From Trogon surrucura (lineage: Eukaryota; Chordata; Aves; Trogoniformes; Trogonidae): a stretch of DNA of 64,000 bases. The notes below the pieces were generated by a model. That model was not told the DNA's origin and did not search any database. It saw only the letters and a list, made by a program, of their open reading frames with translations. The position numbers were made by a program, and so were the translations under genes. Positions 25,685 to 39,716 of this stretch are shown here, in pieces. The stretch is from the NCBI GenBank assembly GCA_020746105.1, contig CM036620.1:2557118-2621117 (forward strand), in the 5' to 3' direction. Numbering within the stretch: the first letter of the stretch is position 1; the number at the start of each line of letters is the position of its first letter.

Positions 25685-25855
25685 AAAAATATATATGTAC
25701 ACATATGTATTTATATGTGTGTATATAAAAATATGTGTGTGTATATATGTATGTATGTGTGTATAAATATATATACACACATATATACATCTGAATATCC
25801 ATATATACACATATATATTAAAAAATATATATATAGACACAGACACATACTAAAC
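25685..25855. repeat. TA/TG/CA-rich microsatellite
   Basis: About 170 bp of imperfect alternating purine-pyrimidine sequence mixing TATA, TATG and GTGTGT blocks on one side and ACACAC on the other (for example ATATGTGTGTGTATATATGT). The switch from TG to CA blocks makes it partly palindromic. It yields spurious Tyr/Ile-rich open frames on both strands, which I discard. Confidence 0.95.
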
Positions 25856-27379
25856 GCACATGTTGAAAGCAACCTGGCTGGGCAAAGTGGACTTAAGATT
25901 TAGCTGAGCTACAACCATAAATCCCTGTTGATTTTTCTATCCTCTAACATTACAGCTTGTGCTCTACGTGCTCAACAGCACCAGTTACTTGAAGAAACCA
26001 AAGAGAACCGATGGCAAGTCTGGCTTAAACAGGTTGCTGAGGCTTTGGTGCAGATGAAGAGACCACCTTCTTTGGGGAAAAACCCTGAGGGGCTTCTCTT
26101 CCCAAGCTCTGAAGAGAGGGTGAGTCACGAAATGAAAAGTTATAAGCTCTCCTCACCGCGTGTCAACCAACAGTATTTGAGAGCTTGAGTTTGTATCACT
26201 CCTACCAGATGTTTTTCTCTTTCCTCACACCGCGTGAGAGATGATAACTAGAAGATGACAATCTTCAAAGAGCAATTCTCTACGATCAAAAGCGTTTTAA
26301 CACACTACAGTCAGGAATTTTACTTTCTGTGCGCAAACAACAACTCGTGCCTTCCCAGCTAAATCATCCAAATGAGGGACAGAAGAGCAGGAAAATCGAG
26401 TGAGTACGCTACGTAATTGAATAAATGTCAATTATTGCAATCATACGCCCAGTTCTAAAGAGACATTTGGAGATCTTGGGACTGAAAACACATCTTCACA
26501 ACATTTAGCGGAGGAAAACAACCGAGCAACCTCCACAGAGCTCACGGAAACGCCAATCCCAACACCTGCAACCAAGTCTTGATCAAAGAAACTCTGTGGT
26601 AATTCTGAATTACGGATAAATTCCAAATCGGGAGAGTGAGACTGCGTATGAACAACTGACAAAAGGCAAAGCAAATTTAATATGAAGACTCAATAAGGAA
26701 ACCTCTGTTTGACGGCGGTGGCAGCCTCTGTAGGACTCTATAAAACAGATTTATTCTAGGATAATCCTATTGAACAGACTTTCCAAATTCTTCTTCCCTA
26801 GGGATCAGCTTGCTGCGAGAAGTAATAGGTTTTGACATACAGGTTTGTAAGGTGTACTGCAACCACAAGTGAGCCCTCATCTCTGCCTAGTATCTCTAGA
26901 TATTCTAATATCTGGTGAAAAAATGGTCATCTGGCTTGCTTGGAAGCCATAAGGCTAAGTAAGACTCTTTTTCCTGAAAGAAAAACAACCGGACTCTCCG
27001 AAAACGCAGTAGTGCAATTTTAGGAAAAAGCATAATTATGACAGAACCCAGATTAGTTGCTAGGAAATTCTATTCATGTCAATTAAAAGGAAAAAAAAAA
27101 AATAAAAATCAAGCATACAAAAAGCCACTGTGAGATTTACCGCCAGCAAGAAAAAGGACAATTTACAGAATGACCTTTCTTTCAGGATCAAATCCCTTAT
27201 GGTCAGTGCTAATAGCGTTTTTAATTCTTTGTGACGTTATAACCGTTAATATTTTCAAGTGGCTGGCGTGAGGCTCAAATTGAGCCCAAATGGGACACGG
27301 CCACACCAAATTTCTATGGCACGCAAGGGAAAACGAGCGTGTTTCCAATTAGGTAAGTGCAGTCACCAAAAGGCAGGAT

Positions 27380-27480
27380 CAGAAACAGATTCTAGTTGAG
27401 CCAGACCTGGGTCCTTCTTTCAGAGGGCAGCACTTCTTCACACAATTCACCTGAGCGGGGGAACTCCACGAACTTGTTCA
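27380..27480 (+). mobile_element. Possible ancient CR1/L3-type LINE fragment
   Basis: The stretch CAGAGGGCAGCACTTCTTCA...CAATTCACCTGAGCGGGGGAACTCCACGAAC resembles the CTTCTTCACACAGTGCA...GGAACTCATTGCCAC block common to old CR1/L3 3' regions. Match quality is low and judged by eye only. Confidence 0.3.
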
Positions 27481-30400
27481 TTTAAATGCTTACCAGCAGA
27501 AAAAAATATTGCTGAAGAGGTCCTCAGCCTGTACTACAGTGGCTAAAAAAATAAGTTATTGTGCTTTATAACGTCCCCTGCTACCAGAGATTAAATTAAT
27601 TAAAAAAAAAAAAATAGGGAAGAAGAACCAAGATTCCCATCTCACTTTTTCGGTGGAATACTGGACTAAACTGATTGTTTGCTTGTACCTTCAGGAACTC
27701 AGTCCAGATAATCTTTCACTACAAAAGCAAAACGTATTTTAGATAGAAATCAACTGATACCAACACCAACCAAGTGAAACGGGTGAAGGGAATATTTCTA
27801 ACAACTTGGCCAAGTCCCCCTTTGCCAGATTTCTGGCAAAGCAGTTGCTTTTTCTAAGCCAAATGTCTCGGAAAAGTTAACGACAGATACTTAACAAACA
27901 TTCTAACATCATCAGACTACTTGTAATTAGTAACTGTATCGCAAAGGAGAAGACGTTTCCGTTTGACGCACACGGAAGGCGAACTCCAGGCAGGTTCAGA
28001 CCTCAGCCTGAGCTCGTGACACCGACGCAGCCCCAAACCCCAGGCCTTCCTCACCCACACTGCGATTCCCACTTGGATTTGCATTTTAGAGTCAAGAATG
28101 AATAAAAACAACATGAAAAAAAATAATACATTTATACAGCAGGCTAAACATCAGCCAGAAAAAAAAAAAATAAACAGATAAGTGTATATATTATGCAATA
28201 GTCCAAACCCAAATAAGTTTGTGTGATGAAATAGTGGCAGAGACTAAACATTTCCCAGGCAAAACGTATTTGGAGTGAAAGCCCTCGGATCCTGCGTGAG
28301 ACTTGCGAGAAGTCCTGCTGCATTCCAAGTGACAAATTCAGTCCTTTTTTTACTGCTGCAAAGATGACTCATTTGCAGGAGGATGCCAACCCCACGTCGA
28401 GGGGAAGCGGCTGTCTGATTAAATCAATATCGGGCTATTCTTAGCCGGTCGCCCTAAGCCTGCTCCAGCACCCCCTGATGTCCACCCCACCTTTACCTTT
28501 ATCCCCGGCCGGGTCCTCTCTCAGTCGATGCTCCAACCTCGTTTGTGCACTGTCAAGGACAAAAATCAAAGAGGGGGAGCCCCGGGGTGCTTCTGGCAAC
28601 AGGTTCTCCCCAACCCACAACCTCACGGTCAATGCTGACGCGTCCTCCTGGAAGCACCGAGGTCACCGACACTCCTGACTAGGTGGGATGTTTCCAACAC
28701 AAGCCTCTTCCTTATTTGCTTCTTTGCAGTTTTAGCACACGGTAAGGAAAACCTTCGATTTTCCAAGGGAGGCAGATGTATGCGGTAGAATGGGAGAAAA
28801 ATGCAGGAAAACAAAACGTAAAAACAATTAAAACTTGAAAGGATCTTAGCGCCTGCCACCACAGAGTCGACTCAAAACCTAAACTCCCTCTCCCCGATGC
28901 TGAAAAGAAAAAGGCCACAGCTCCAATTCTGCAGGAATGTGCCACTGCTTTGGAGAGCGACGACCATATTTCACCTTTCCTAATGAGGTCACTTTTTCCA
29001 AATCTCCCCCAAAGTCCAGCTTCTCCTCCGCAGAGTAGAAATTCCGGTCGCCTAAGGGCTTACCAACCCCCTCATCTATGTATTGTACCTGATGCTATTG
29101 GGACCAAAGCTTGTGCACAATTTCTTAATTATTTCTCTGAAATTCCTCAGAGGCTTTTCCAACATTCCTCAGCTGGAAACGTCAATGCCACGGCTCCTTG
29201 GAATAATCTCATACATTAAAGAAGGAAGATGTGAAGATGTACCTGTTCGCAACACTTGCACGTATCCTTGGGAAAGCCACAGCTGCCCTAAAGCAGTACT
29301 TAGGGAGAGAAGATTTTTGTTGTTCCTTTTAAACTTAAAACCAGAGGACAAACTCTAGAATTGAAGTTCATACAGAAGCACACGAGCTCCTTTGCAAGCA
29401 AATTCCTTCTTCAAAAGGGATACGAAGAACAGGGTGAGATCCTGGCGTTGGGCAGAAAAACCCCAACCCCTTCATTTTGTCCCTCTGCCTTTTCAAATTT
29501 ATCTGCGGTTCCATTTGCGATTTTTCAAGCTCTTTCTGCTTCTCTCATTATTTGAATCATTATCTTCAGAAAGTGATTAAATTTCTAGTTTCAGAAGACC
29601 AAAGCTCTCCTCCTGCCAACAACACGGTGATTGGAACAGGACAGGGCACAGAACATTTTGGTCCTCAAAGTATATTTGCTTCACGTTATTCTCCGCCAAA
29701 AATAATCTCTCTTTCTGCCCCTGAGCTGTATTACAGACATAGAACAAATGTCCACAAATGACATTTGCAAACAGAAAGCACTAAGATAGGTATGTAATAC
29801 GGGGTGAATTATCTCCTGCTTGAAATCTTTTGGGGAAAAAAATTCTAAATCTCTTGGAATCGTTAGCAGATCTGTCAGGGACTTCAATGAGTTAAGATTA
29901 TACTTTATATTGTTATAAAACTGAGCGTTCTTTTACGACCTTTAATTGCAGTTCCAGTCTCTAAATTATCCTCATCCATCTCAAAAACCTTTTCCAGAGG
30001 GAGGCTGGTTCCTCGCGAGCGTTCTGTTTTCACGACACAAACTTGGCACCTTAAGCTTCGTTAACGAAGGATCAAATCCTGGTTCCTGTATTTAAAGCTT
30101 CTGGACCAATATCACAGCTCTGTCATATTGGGACTACAAAAAAAGAGGCGGTTTATCCCTCGAAACTAAGGAATAGGGACTGCTAAAGCCACCCAGGTGA
30201 CCTGCAGTGAGGTAAACAGAAACAAAGAGGGTAAGGGCTGGGCTTCCTTAGAAACACGGCGACGACGGCCAAGCACGTAGTTCCTCAAGCCTGGAAGAAC
30301 TCATGCTGCAATGCAGAGCTAGCTCTGTGCACGGTTATTAATTATTTCTGACTTGACTTGTTTGAGAACAGCTTTTTGCAAGGCCTCACCGTTCACCGGG

Positions 30401-30544
30401 CTAATGCCACGCCTTACTTAAGGAGACCAGGGCTATCGGAGCCAATATTGCCAGTGCCCAGCCGAGGGGAGAGAAGTGAGTAAATAAATTATTGCTGAGT
30501 GACGGGGTGGTTCCTCTCCCTCTTCAGACGAGGCTGCAGGCTCC

Positions 30545-30735
30545 TTGCGACAATCGCGGAAAGGAAATCAAACACAACCCCCGGGGAAAATTTTCACCGG
30601 CCCAAAAACAGCCCCGCCGCAGCGGGCAGTCGCTGAAGCCGCCGCTCGTCGAACGCGACGAGGCCGAGCAGCACGGCCGGCGCGGGCGCAGCGTCAGCGG
30701 GTGAAGGCTCCTGCCTCTGCACAGCGCACACAGCG
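30545..30735. promoter_or_regulatory. CpG-rich patch
   Basis: Dense CpG (for example GCCGCTCGTCGAACGCGACG near 30641, then GCCGGCGCGGGCGCAGCGTC) in otherwise AT-richer sequence. It could be an orphan CpG island or a promoter for a non-coding transcript. No ANK2-compatible first exon (ATG plus phase-0 donor on the minus strand) is apparent. Confidence 0.35.
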
Positions 30736-33399
30736 CACGTTTCAGCTCGTTGCTATGGCGCTCCCACCCGCTTCTGCAGAAAAAAAAAAAACATTTTTGC
30801 TGCTTCACATCTCTTGCTGTTGCCCACTGACCAGGGAAAAGGACTTTTTTTTCTCCTTTTTTATGTCTAATTTGCTTTTTTTCCTCGCGCCGTATCGCAA
30901 AACGATTCCGTAACTGTTGAAGAGCCAGGCCTGCTTTGCACGCAGCAATTAATGCTTTCAATACGCATCTATCCACACAGCTTTTTTTTTCCATGAGCAA
31001 CACAAAAATCAAGAGGCATCGCCTGGAAAACGGCCGTTTGAGGATTTTTAAAGACTTCTGCTGTTCCATGAGGTTTTGTGTTTGGTGGGTTTTTTTAAGT
31101 TGGTGCAACAAAGCAAGTTTTAGGATGAGACAGACCGACAGCCTTACTGAAATAACTTCTTCCCAGCAGAGCTCACGTTAAATCTGTGGAAACCCTGTGC
31201 AGAGGCGAAAAGAGAGATTGCAGCTTACGCTGAATTAACTAAGTGGAACCGAGTCTCTCTGGCCTGGAACGGTGGGTGACGCCAACGATTCCTTTCCCCC
31301 GGGGAAGCTCTGATGTCCAGCACCAAACCCATCAGCAAAAATGGAACGTACCTGCTGAGCACAACTATTGGCGTCCGATGGGGAAATCTTAGTTATTGCC
31401 TCTTATCGCTACGGTAGCACCAGTGTTATCGACACGGTGCATGTGACTTCTTGCCTCTCTGCTGCTTTGGTGCCTTTAAAAACAAAATAAAATCAAGAGA
31501 AGAAATAGAAGGGGAGTCGGAAGGCTCAACAAGGTCCTGACTAAATCATGGCCGAGCAGCGAGGCACTAACGAGCTTTTATCTGCTCAAATCTCCTGTTG
31601 CGCTGTCAGCTCCATCAGTTCTGAGCAGCGACGCGCCTTTGTTAAGAGATCCCGACGTAGCATAAGGCAGGAACGGTAAATAATTAAAAATAAGCCTCAA
31701 TTATTCAAGCTAAGACAGCCTAGAAAGGTTTGTAGTTACGGTTCCATGGGCTGAAAGAATTTTCTCCCAGCCTGGGGAAATGCGAGCTACAGCCATTTTG
31801 GGAGGACACTGGCTGTCACCACTGGCTTTATTTTACATAGAAAAATAAAGAGAACGCAGAGGTAAATTATCAGGGAAAAAGGAAACCCACACCCTTCCTC
31901 AGGTCAAGCGCAGTCATAGCAGCACATTAATATTTTCTAGACATAAGACACCGGGTTCTTCGTTACCTGATCCCACCATCCCTCTGGTGGACTTTTTCAG
32001 CAAAGATCATTTTTTTCATCTACTGCTTCTTCCTTTTTCTTCTTCAGAAAGGGAGCAGAGTCTGCAAGAAAACCCTCACGAGCCACTGCTGGAATTTTGC
32101 TAAAGGTTGAGGAGCTCACCTTAAATAGAAGAGTCCCCCAATGCGTACCCCTAAGGCATGAGACATGAGGGGGTTTGAAGCAACCCTGAAAAGCTATGAG
32201 GAAAAAAACCCATCTGTTTACAGGAAATAAATCTATTTACAATATACGGAACTTTTATAAGGAATTACCGAAAGAAAACCCCTTGATGGTGCCAACACGG
32301 TAGCACCTCGCACAGTGCCAACTCCATGAACTACCTGAAATGCACTTAATCATGTCAGATTTCAATAATTCAAATTATATGCTCTAATACTGTATATAAT
32401 TGTGTGGCAGGGTGGAATATCTACTCCTACTTACAAGGTGGACAACTCCACGGACCGCTGTGGAAAAGAAAATGGGAATTTTAGCTGCCTATGGCTAAAG
32501 GGTTGCTAAGAGGAGTGTTCCTGAAGACGGAGTTGCAAGAGTGTGGTTCTTGCAAACCGTGTTATCCTCCCCTAAAGAAGCAGCTCCCCAGCTGGGAAGA
32601 GCAGCTTGTCAGACATTCAGACAAAACTACCCAGTGCCACAATGACTGCACAAAAGGAACCGCTTGGGATCAATGCGGAGAACAGAAATTACTTGGGAAA
32701 AAAAAAATAACAAACTTCAAGTAATACCCACATGCTTAAAAAGTAACACAGAAGATACTTTGTGAGCGTAGAGAGTGAAGCCAAAGTATTGAAATCCATT
32801 TTACTAACAGCTAAAATTCTGAGGGAGAAAAAACAAGCTTACAAAACCACCAAAAAATCTTAAAAATTAAAAGTATCTTCAGGAACTTAATCATCATTTT
32901 GTTAGGACAAGAATAGATCCTACAGGGAATCAAGGTTTGCCATCACACCTGAAAAAAATGGTATATGGTTGATGTTGTCAACCTACAACTGCCAGATCTC
33001 TCTGACATCAGGGGAGTTTCTTCTAAAGAAAAACAACTCAGGTCTCTGCTGTGGAACGTGTTCTACGTCTTGACTGGAACTGAGCATGGCAAAAACATTT
33101 CGAGGGGTAAGATTTCTGTGACATTGGCTGACAAACCCCTTATTCCCTGACAGCGCATCTACGCTTTGTTTCACAACACCTTTAGCACGACGCTGCACGA
33201 CTAATTCCTAAATTTGGATTTTCCTGTTTGAACACGACCAGGACTTGAAGGGACGACTGCCAGTCAGCCCATTAAGCTTCAGTTAACACAATAACTCACT
33301 TACAAGGCATTAGCACTCAAGTAGTTTCAAAAGTACTTGAAAGTCATCACACAGGAGTTAAATAACCATTGAATCCTTCTTTCCACCCTCACTGTGTGA

Positions 33400-33690
33400 G
33401 GGCAGATGAGGCCCACGACGCTTCCCACGCTCCCGATCGCTCGAAACGCGCTGGAGAGGGCACCGTCGGGGAAACAAACCGGTGCCTCGACATCGATAAT
33501 CCTACTCCTCACTGCTCAGGGACATACTCACCGCTTCCACGCTCCGGGCGCGCTATATGTTGGCAAATACGTACGCCGGGGCACGGCTCCAACTCCAGCC
33601 CGATCTCTCGATGCTCATATGCCACCGTTACTTCAGGTGCCAAACGCTCCCCAGGAGTTCAACGGAAAAGCCCGAGGGACCAAATGACAG
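33400..33690. promoter_or_regulatory. CpG-rich patch
   Basis: Clustered CpG (ATCGCTCGAAACGCGCTGGA near 33437; GGGCGCGCTATATG near 33546). A minus-strand donor-like GTGAGTATG at about 33526 is preceded by a stop in the phase-0 frame, so no coding first exon is supported. Confidence 0.25.
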
Positions 33691-34969
33691 AAGTCAGGTT
33701 CCCAAAAGCTTGACATTTCCCAGTTTAACACCTGACGTCTACATTACTCTTGACCTCCGTTTGCAATTATTCGTGTTGGTTTTAATTGCTTAACACAAAC
33801 CGTAAGGTAGGAACTCTTCTGGTGGTGCAGAAATCACCAACTCAAAGGATGCAACAAGACATTTTGCAAGAAGGCAAACCAAAGCGAACAAAAAGGGACA
33901 AAAGTTGATCGGGGATAGTTCCCCTTCAATGTTTAAATGCTCGCTCTGTTTTATTTAACAGCTCGTGGTGCCGGGTCAGTAGGATTCAGGCTTGTTCAAT
34001 TTGTAGTGATAGGTGGAGGCACCGCAGGGCGGTGCTGCCATTTCTCTTCTCTCTTTGCTGCTCAACAAAAGTTCTTTTTACTGAAATGGGTGGAACGAGA
34101 GACCAAAACATAGGGACTGGTCAACCCAGGCATAAAACCCAAAGCAGACACCACTGAATGGGACAGCATCAAGGAAGCTTCATAATGCAGAAGGTTTGAG
34201 CACGCCAGGCTCACGTTTTTCCTCCTTCTGTGTCCAGTATCCAGCATGACGGAGCCGTGAGCCCGACAGTTTATCTCCGTCCAGGGGAGGAAGGTGGGAA
34301 AAAGAAGCAGAGGGATATACACATATATTTTTATTGCTCCGCCTCCCCGCGGCCGGATGAGAACTGTAGCCCCAGCTCCCAGCAAGGAGTGGGGGCAGCA
34401 CAAGCTGCCAACCACAGGGCAGTTTGGGAGGCCCCAATGAATCAGATGTCCCTCAGCCAAGTATTCCACCTGCTCCGTCTTCTCGCGAGGGAAGTAACAG
34501 GGAAAAACTATTACAACCTTTGCAAAGGGATTATAATGTAGTTCCGCTTCCTGCTACGTTCCCCCCTGCACATATCTGAGCCCTAGACCCAAGCCCAAGC
34601 ATCCTCCTCCTCACTAGACACACCAGAAGCAATTTGCACCATTACCTTTATTTTACGATCCTTATCTACTAATTCTCCAGTATTCTACGTGCGAATGAAT
34701 TCCATTCAAAGCTGAGAAGAGGCCTATTTCCCCAAGATACCACACACACACTTAGGTAAACGATCCGCGTTTTTGAAATTCTGTCTACGCATCGTTTATT
34801 AAAACTAAGCAAATCCGAAGAAAAGTGGAGAGATAATGACAACTTGGCGTGGCCGTGACATCCTGTATCCGCAGAAACGTGACCAGAGCTTCATCAGCCA
34901 TCGTTTGAGAGCCCCGCTTGGTTCACCTCATTTAGATGAAACGAGCGGTGAGCTTAGATGTTAACTCGC

Positions 34970-35160
34970 CCGAGAAAGATGTACGGAACGGTGCCTGCGC
35001 AGCGGAGGATTTGCAAGCTCCAGCAGCGTGGCGGTCACACACGTACCCGCCCCTCCGACAGGACGCCCGGGAGCCGAGGCAGCAAACGAAACGCAACGTC
35101 ATCAAAAAGAAGCTCCGTTTCGCGAGGAAGCGAGCAGCGGGGTATTGTTTTCACGCCAAG
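34970..35160. promoter_or_regulatory. CpG-rich patch
   Basis: Raised CpG content (GCGCAGCGGAGG, CGCCCGGGAGCCGAGG, CCGTTTCGCGAGGAAGCGAG). Two overlapping plus-strand open frames of about 90 codons reflect GC richness; neither shows a recognisable domain. An RFX-type X-box match lies 0.2 kb further on at 35353-35366. Confidence 0.25.
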
Positions 35161-38100
35161 AAAGATCTACAGAATGAAAGCACAAGTTTGGGAAACAGAA
35201 GGTAAATGCTCAAAAGGGCGTCAGGAATAGGCACCACCTACGCAAACGCTCGGTTACGAAACGCCGAAAAGATTTTCCTTTTTTTTTTTTTCCCCCTTGC
35301 TGGCTGAAGAGGCATTTGAAACATCTAGAAATCCCAGTGAATCACTAAGACGTTTGCCAAGGCAACGAACGCAACGCCCAACAGATAAGACTTATCCCCG
35401 TGCTAAAGAACAAGGAGTAGGTTAAAGCCACAATAAACCTTGAAAGCTGGAAACCTCGAAAGGGATACCTCTTTCTAGCAGGCCCAGCACTCCTTCGTTC
35501 CTCTCCACGTCCTCCCTTCACTCAAGTTTTGGTCCTTCCCAAAGGGGTGAACTCTGGGGCCGGCAGCCTCAGCGCAGAGCCGGCGCCCCAGATGGCAAAC
35601 ACCCGCTTCGCCCGCCAAAGGTACGCTTGAACTTCAGATGGGCTTCTCAACCCGGTTCTGAGACAGACGTGGCATCGTTTTCTACATCAATTCTGTACCG
35701 TGAGATTTCTGCCTGGTGCTCAGTTGGTGGAAAAGGAGGTGGTAAGGTGCAGAAGAGTCCCCGTCTTCTGCAGCTTCAGGAGAGAAGCCGTTTACCCAAC
35801 GTTGACTCTTTCCCATTTACCCCTGAATTCTGCTGAGCGCAGCAGCAGCTCGTTATTTTTCCCTTCGTCCTCGTCCTTCTGCCGATACTGCCCAGCAGCA
35901 GCTCTGTGAGAGGTCTGACAGCGAGTAGGGTGTCAACTGAAGGGCAAAATGCACCAACACGCAACCGTTTCCCAATCTCTTTTGGTGGGAAACGGTGAAC
36001 ATTTCAGATCCTCTGAGACGTTTTATGCTAAAGGATGCTGAACTCAGGAGGCTGGCCTTCAAAACAGGTATAAAAGCCTAGAAAAAACTTTTTTAAAATT
36101 CTATTTAAATGCTACATAAATACCCACTTACTGCTAGTAGAGCCCAGAGGTCAAACTCTGTCCTCATCACTGATGGCAAACGGGTAACAAGCATCGGCTT
36201 ACCACATTTATATATTCAAAAATCAACTTTATTTGGCCGCAAAATCCAATTTTTGGTAAGAGCTTTTTTGGTTTGGGGCATTATTTTTCTAAAATCTTTT
36301 ACACACACGTCGCACGTAAAGACGGGAAGTTCTGTTTGCTTTGAAAAGCATTTCACAGGAGGCAAAGCAAGCGCGCGTTACATACCGCCAGGGGCTGCAA
36401 CTGCAGCTTTGCTGCTGACTCAGTGAGTGACCGTCACGTACTCACCCCGTTCCCCTTGCCTCCCTCTGCAAAAGACGAGCCACATCCAGCGATGTCAAAA
36501 AGCACCAAGAACCAAGCGAGCCTGGGCTTTACGTATCCTGAATTTAGGTATAACAGAATTAAGTCATGCCTAGATGTCAGTAAGATCTCTGTATTTTAAG
36601 CTGCTCACCTCCTGAGTTAGTACTTGGCTTTTAGCGCTCTGGATACATTGGGGTATCCACACAACTCTTCAGACCCTTGAGGTTTCTTTTGGTTTACCTA
36701 CGTATTTTTGCATCGGTGTGTGTTGTTCAACACACCAAGACAAGATTGCACGCGTCAAAGCGAGAATTTCCCACCCGAACGCAGGCTGAGCAGAGCTGAC
36801 TCGTCAGCTGCATGTAGGAATCAGGCAAGGGAGTGTCAGGAAAAAAAAAATGCAGGAGAGGGTCTTGAAATTTGTCCGGGGATGGAATAATTGTGCTCAT
36901 CTTTCAAAAAACTACAGATGTCTAAGGAGCGCAAAGGCACCATCCGAGCGAGAAGGCTGCTGAGGCTGGCTGGCCCTTTGCCCAGCTCTGCTGCCGGCCA
37001 GGGGGTGGTTATTGTCCAGAGCTACGGCAGGTAGCAGACGTGAGGATATTTCAGAACATTCTGGTTCCTTCAGCGCACCCCGAGCAGCACGGAAGCTACA
37101 GCCAACGGTTTGCAACGCCTCTGCCGACAGAGAGGATGACCAAGCAGCAAAATGCCATTAAGCAAAATACTCCGGAGAGAAGATACAAAGCCACCAAGAT
37201 CCTCCCACCCTGCAGCATCCCCGGAAGCTACGAGGAGCACGGGACGGCACTAACAGACGCCCAACACGCTGGCAGAGCGGAAGAGTTGGAGTCGTAGCCC
37301 TTCGTCACCCTCTTTTGCACAGTCAGGATGTTCTGGGGTCAGAGGAAAAGTTTCCATCCCAAGGCCAAACCAGCGCTCGGGGCACACAACGCGTCTGGCT
37401 ACGTGGCACAGATCCAAAGGAGGTTTGGAAACGACAGCTCAAGAGTACCTCCCGGTAGCGCCGCCGCCCTCCCACCACGGCTCCCGAGAACAAAACGCAT
37501 CTCTGTGGGGCTGAAAAATCCAGCCACTGCAACGCAACAGCTTGGAAATAAATCCCAAAGCTGGGACCGCGTTCCCCGTACGCAGAAAGAGTTTCAGTGC
37601 CGAGAGCAATCAAACAATATTCCTTTCCAGGCTGTCCCTCAAAGGCCTGGATGTACAATTTGTTCACAGCCTCCATTTTCCAACAGTTCTGCACCTATTA
37701 GTAGGGAAAAAAAATCCTTTTTTCCGCAATTTAAGGGCAGATACAGAGGCAGAAGGCGGGTGCCCAGCCTAACCCCCACTGTCAGAAGACAAGTCCAGGG
37801 CGCAGCCCAGCAGCTGTTTATGTAACAGCAAGGTGCAGCCGCAGTAAAAAGGGAGACAGGAGCCAGGGCTGTGGCTGAATATTAAAAAAAAAAAAACAAA
37901 CCACAAGAGATGCAAATGACATGAAGGCGTTCTCAGTATTTTCTAAGCGGTCTCAAAATCCTCTTAGGAGCCTGCATCGCCACACGTTCTGGCTAACACG
38001 AACGCGGCCTGAGCCTGTCTGCTCGCAGGCAGGGGTATGCAGCACCCTGGGAAAAGAGATAGCAGAAGGGGTCGAATTAATTCTCTCCTGCTTTAATTAA

Positions 38101-38750
38101 AGTAGGAGAACGCCCCTTCGAGCCAAACAAATGGATGGAATAGGATATGTGAAAACCAGGGGAAACAACGCACGCTGTGATGGAGTCACAGAGATGGGTG
38201 CTGGGCAAGGATTTGAAAAAAAAAAAGACCCCCCCCATCCCCACATCAACTAATTTTTTTTTTTTACAAGGGCTGTTTTGCAGAGAATTCCACAATCCGA
38301 AACGCAATCACAAAAACTACCTTATGCTGCAGTGTCCCATTTAGGGGATTAGGACAGTAATCACAATCTGCCCCAAGCAGCTCTGCCCCAGCATCCAAGC
38401 TCTGCGTGCACCAGAGACGACTTCCCTGTTTTGACAAAAGAGAATTCTAAGGCAACGTAACCAACTCTGCAAAGCAAGCTCTTGGGAAGAGTCAAGGAGG
38501 TTAACACCCGAAGGTCCCAAAGGTATCAAACAAGCCTCAGTATTTTTATTTGTGCGGTTCAGAATCTGAACGCAAAATGCATTCAGAATTTCCCAGGTAT
38601 GCCAAGGCAGCAGATGGCTTCCCGAATCCTAGAGATCTGCCAAAAGGATCTGCAGATTCAAATGTGCCATTGCTGGATCCTGTTCTTTTTTCTTTTTTGC
38701 AGAGACACCTGTGTTTACATGCAACGCAGGAGTTAAAATAAAACAACAAA

Positions 38751-38764
38751 CCCCCCCCCCCCCC
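38751..38764. repeat. (C)14 homopolymer
   Basis: Run of 14 C on the plus strand. Simple repeat; its length is prone to sequencing or assembly error. Confidence 0.95.
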
Positions 38765-39716
38765 AGACAGATTATGTCTCCTGGTATCATCCCTTCCAGA
38801 AGAAACTCATACAGAATGGACCAAAACACGGAGCCAGGGAATGAGTTAATGCACACTGCAATCGAGAGACTCCAGAGACGGGAGACAAGAAACAGCATTA
38901 ACAGAGGCACTCCCAGTCTAACGTCGTCCTAAAGCCAACCTTAACAGAAGCTTCGGGGTGTTTTTTCTCCGCTACTGTGTATTATTTGCGTCCTTGGAAC
39001 CTACAGAGTGAGCTGGCAGATAAATCATCTCTATTGATTTTTTTTTATTCTTCTTTATTTCCACTCCCCCCCCCCGCAAGGCAATCAGAGATGTCACTCC
39101 CCGTTCCTAGCGCAGAAGGAAAACAATAGTTAATCAGGAGAATCCCCCTCAAAATTGGAAACATCTAAACAGATACGTCCTAACAGAATCCAAGACTGCC
39201 ACCAGCAATGGATGCAAAACCCCCCAACCGGATTGCAGGCTTGTGTTTCGAGGCGCCGGCTAGAAAAATGCACCTGCAGTGGGCAGGGTAAACACACGGT
39301 GCCCGGCAGCCCTCACCGGTACCTCTGGCTGCAGAACGCTACGCCCAGCCCCGCCAGCCAGGGCTCACAGGCAGCGTTTAGCATCGCTGCTCAGGGGGGA
39401 ACTGGAAGAAAAACGGGAAATGGAAGGAAGGAGGGTGGGGGGGGAAGTGCCGTGGTAGGGACCGAAACGCACCCTGGCAATACCGGGGTGCCCCTGGCCT
39501 CTGCAGCCGGGTGCTGCCATGGCTGGTAGCACCCCAGCCACACTGCAGCCGGGCTCCCAGAGGGTGGGAAGGGATGCAAATGGGAAATATGAGAGAGAAG
39601 CTTAAGAAAACAGTGGGGGGGGAGCATCACAGGCAGCAAGGAGCACCTGTGAGGTGCCGTGAGGAGAGAGGAGGGGGGTGTGGGAAGGGAGAAGGGGTCC
39701 GGTTTTCCCCTCGTAC

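Larger units (their letters stand above)
19888..39716 (-). other. ANK2: ANK2 intron between the two alternative first exons (19.8 kb)
   Basis: Non-coding sequence that is intron for transcripts starting at the MAHAA exon. It holds the TA/TG microsatellite (25.7 kb), a faint L3/CR1-like piece (27.4 kb), CpG-rich patches near 30.55-30.73, 33.4-33.7 and 34.97-35.16 kb, a C14 run (38.75 kb) and isolated splice-site-like motifs. The longest open frame in the window (195 codons, minus strand 31111-30524) lies here but has no recognisable domain and contains a homopolymer-derived Phe run. I support no further exon. Confidence 0.75.

Noticed and set aside
25685..25903. Overlapping open frames on both strands rich in Tyr and Ile
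   Set aside because: They are translations of the TA/TG/CA microsatellite.
30524..31111. 195-codon open frame on the minus strand, the longest in the window
   Set aside because: No recognisable domain, a Phe run from a homopolymer, and overlap with a CpG-rich patch where stop codons are rare. No good donor or acceptor fits it.
37328..37825. 165-codon plus-strand open frame
   Set aside because: No domain, no promoter or splice context, overlapped by another open frame on the minus strand; GC-driven chance ORF.
38672..38702. Plus-strand acceptor-like tract TTCTTTTTTCTTTTTTGCAG
   Set aside because: No donor or open coding exon follows before the C14 homopolymer; isolated pyrimidine tract.
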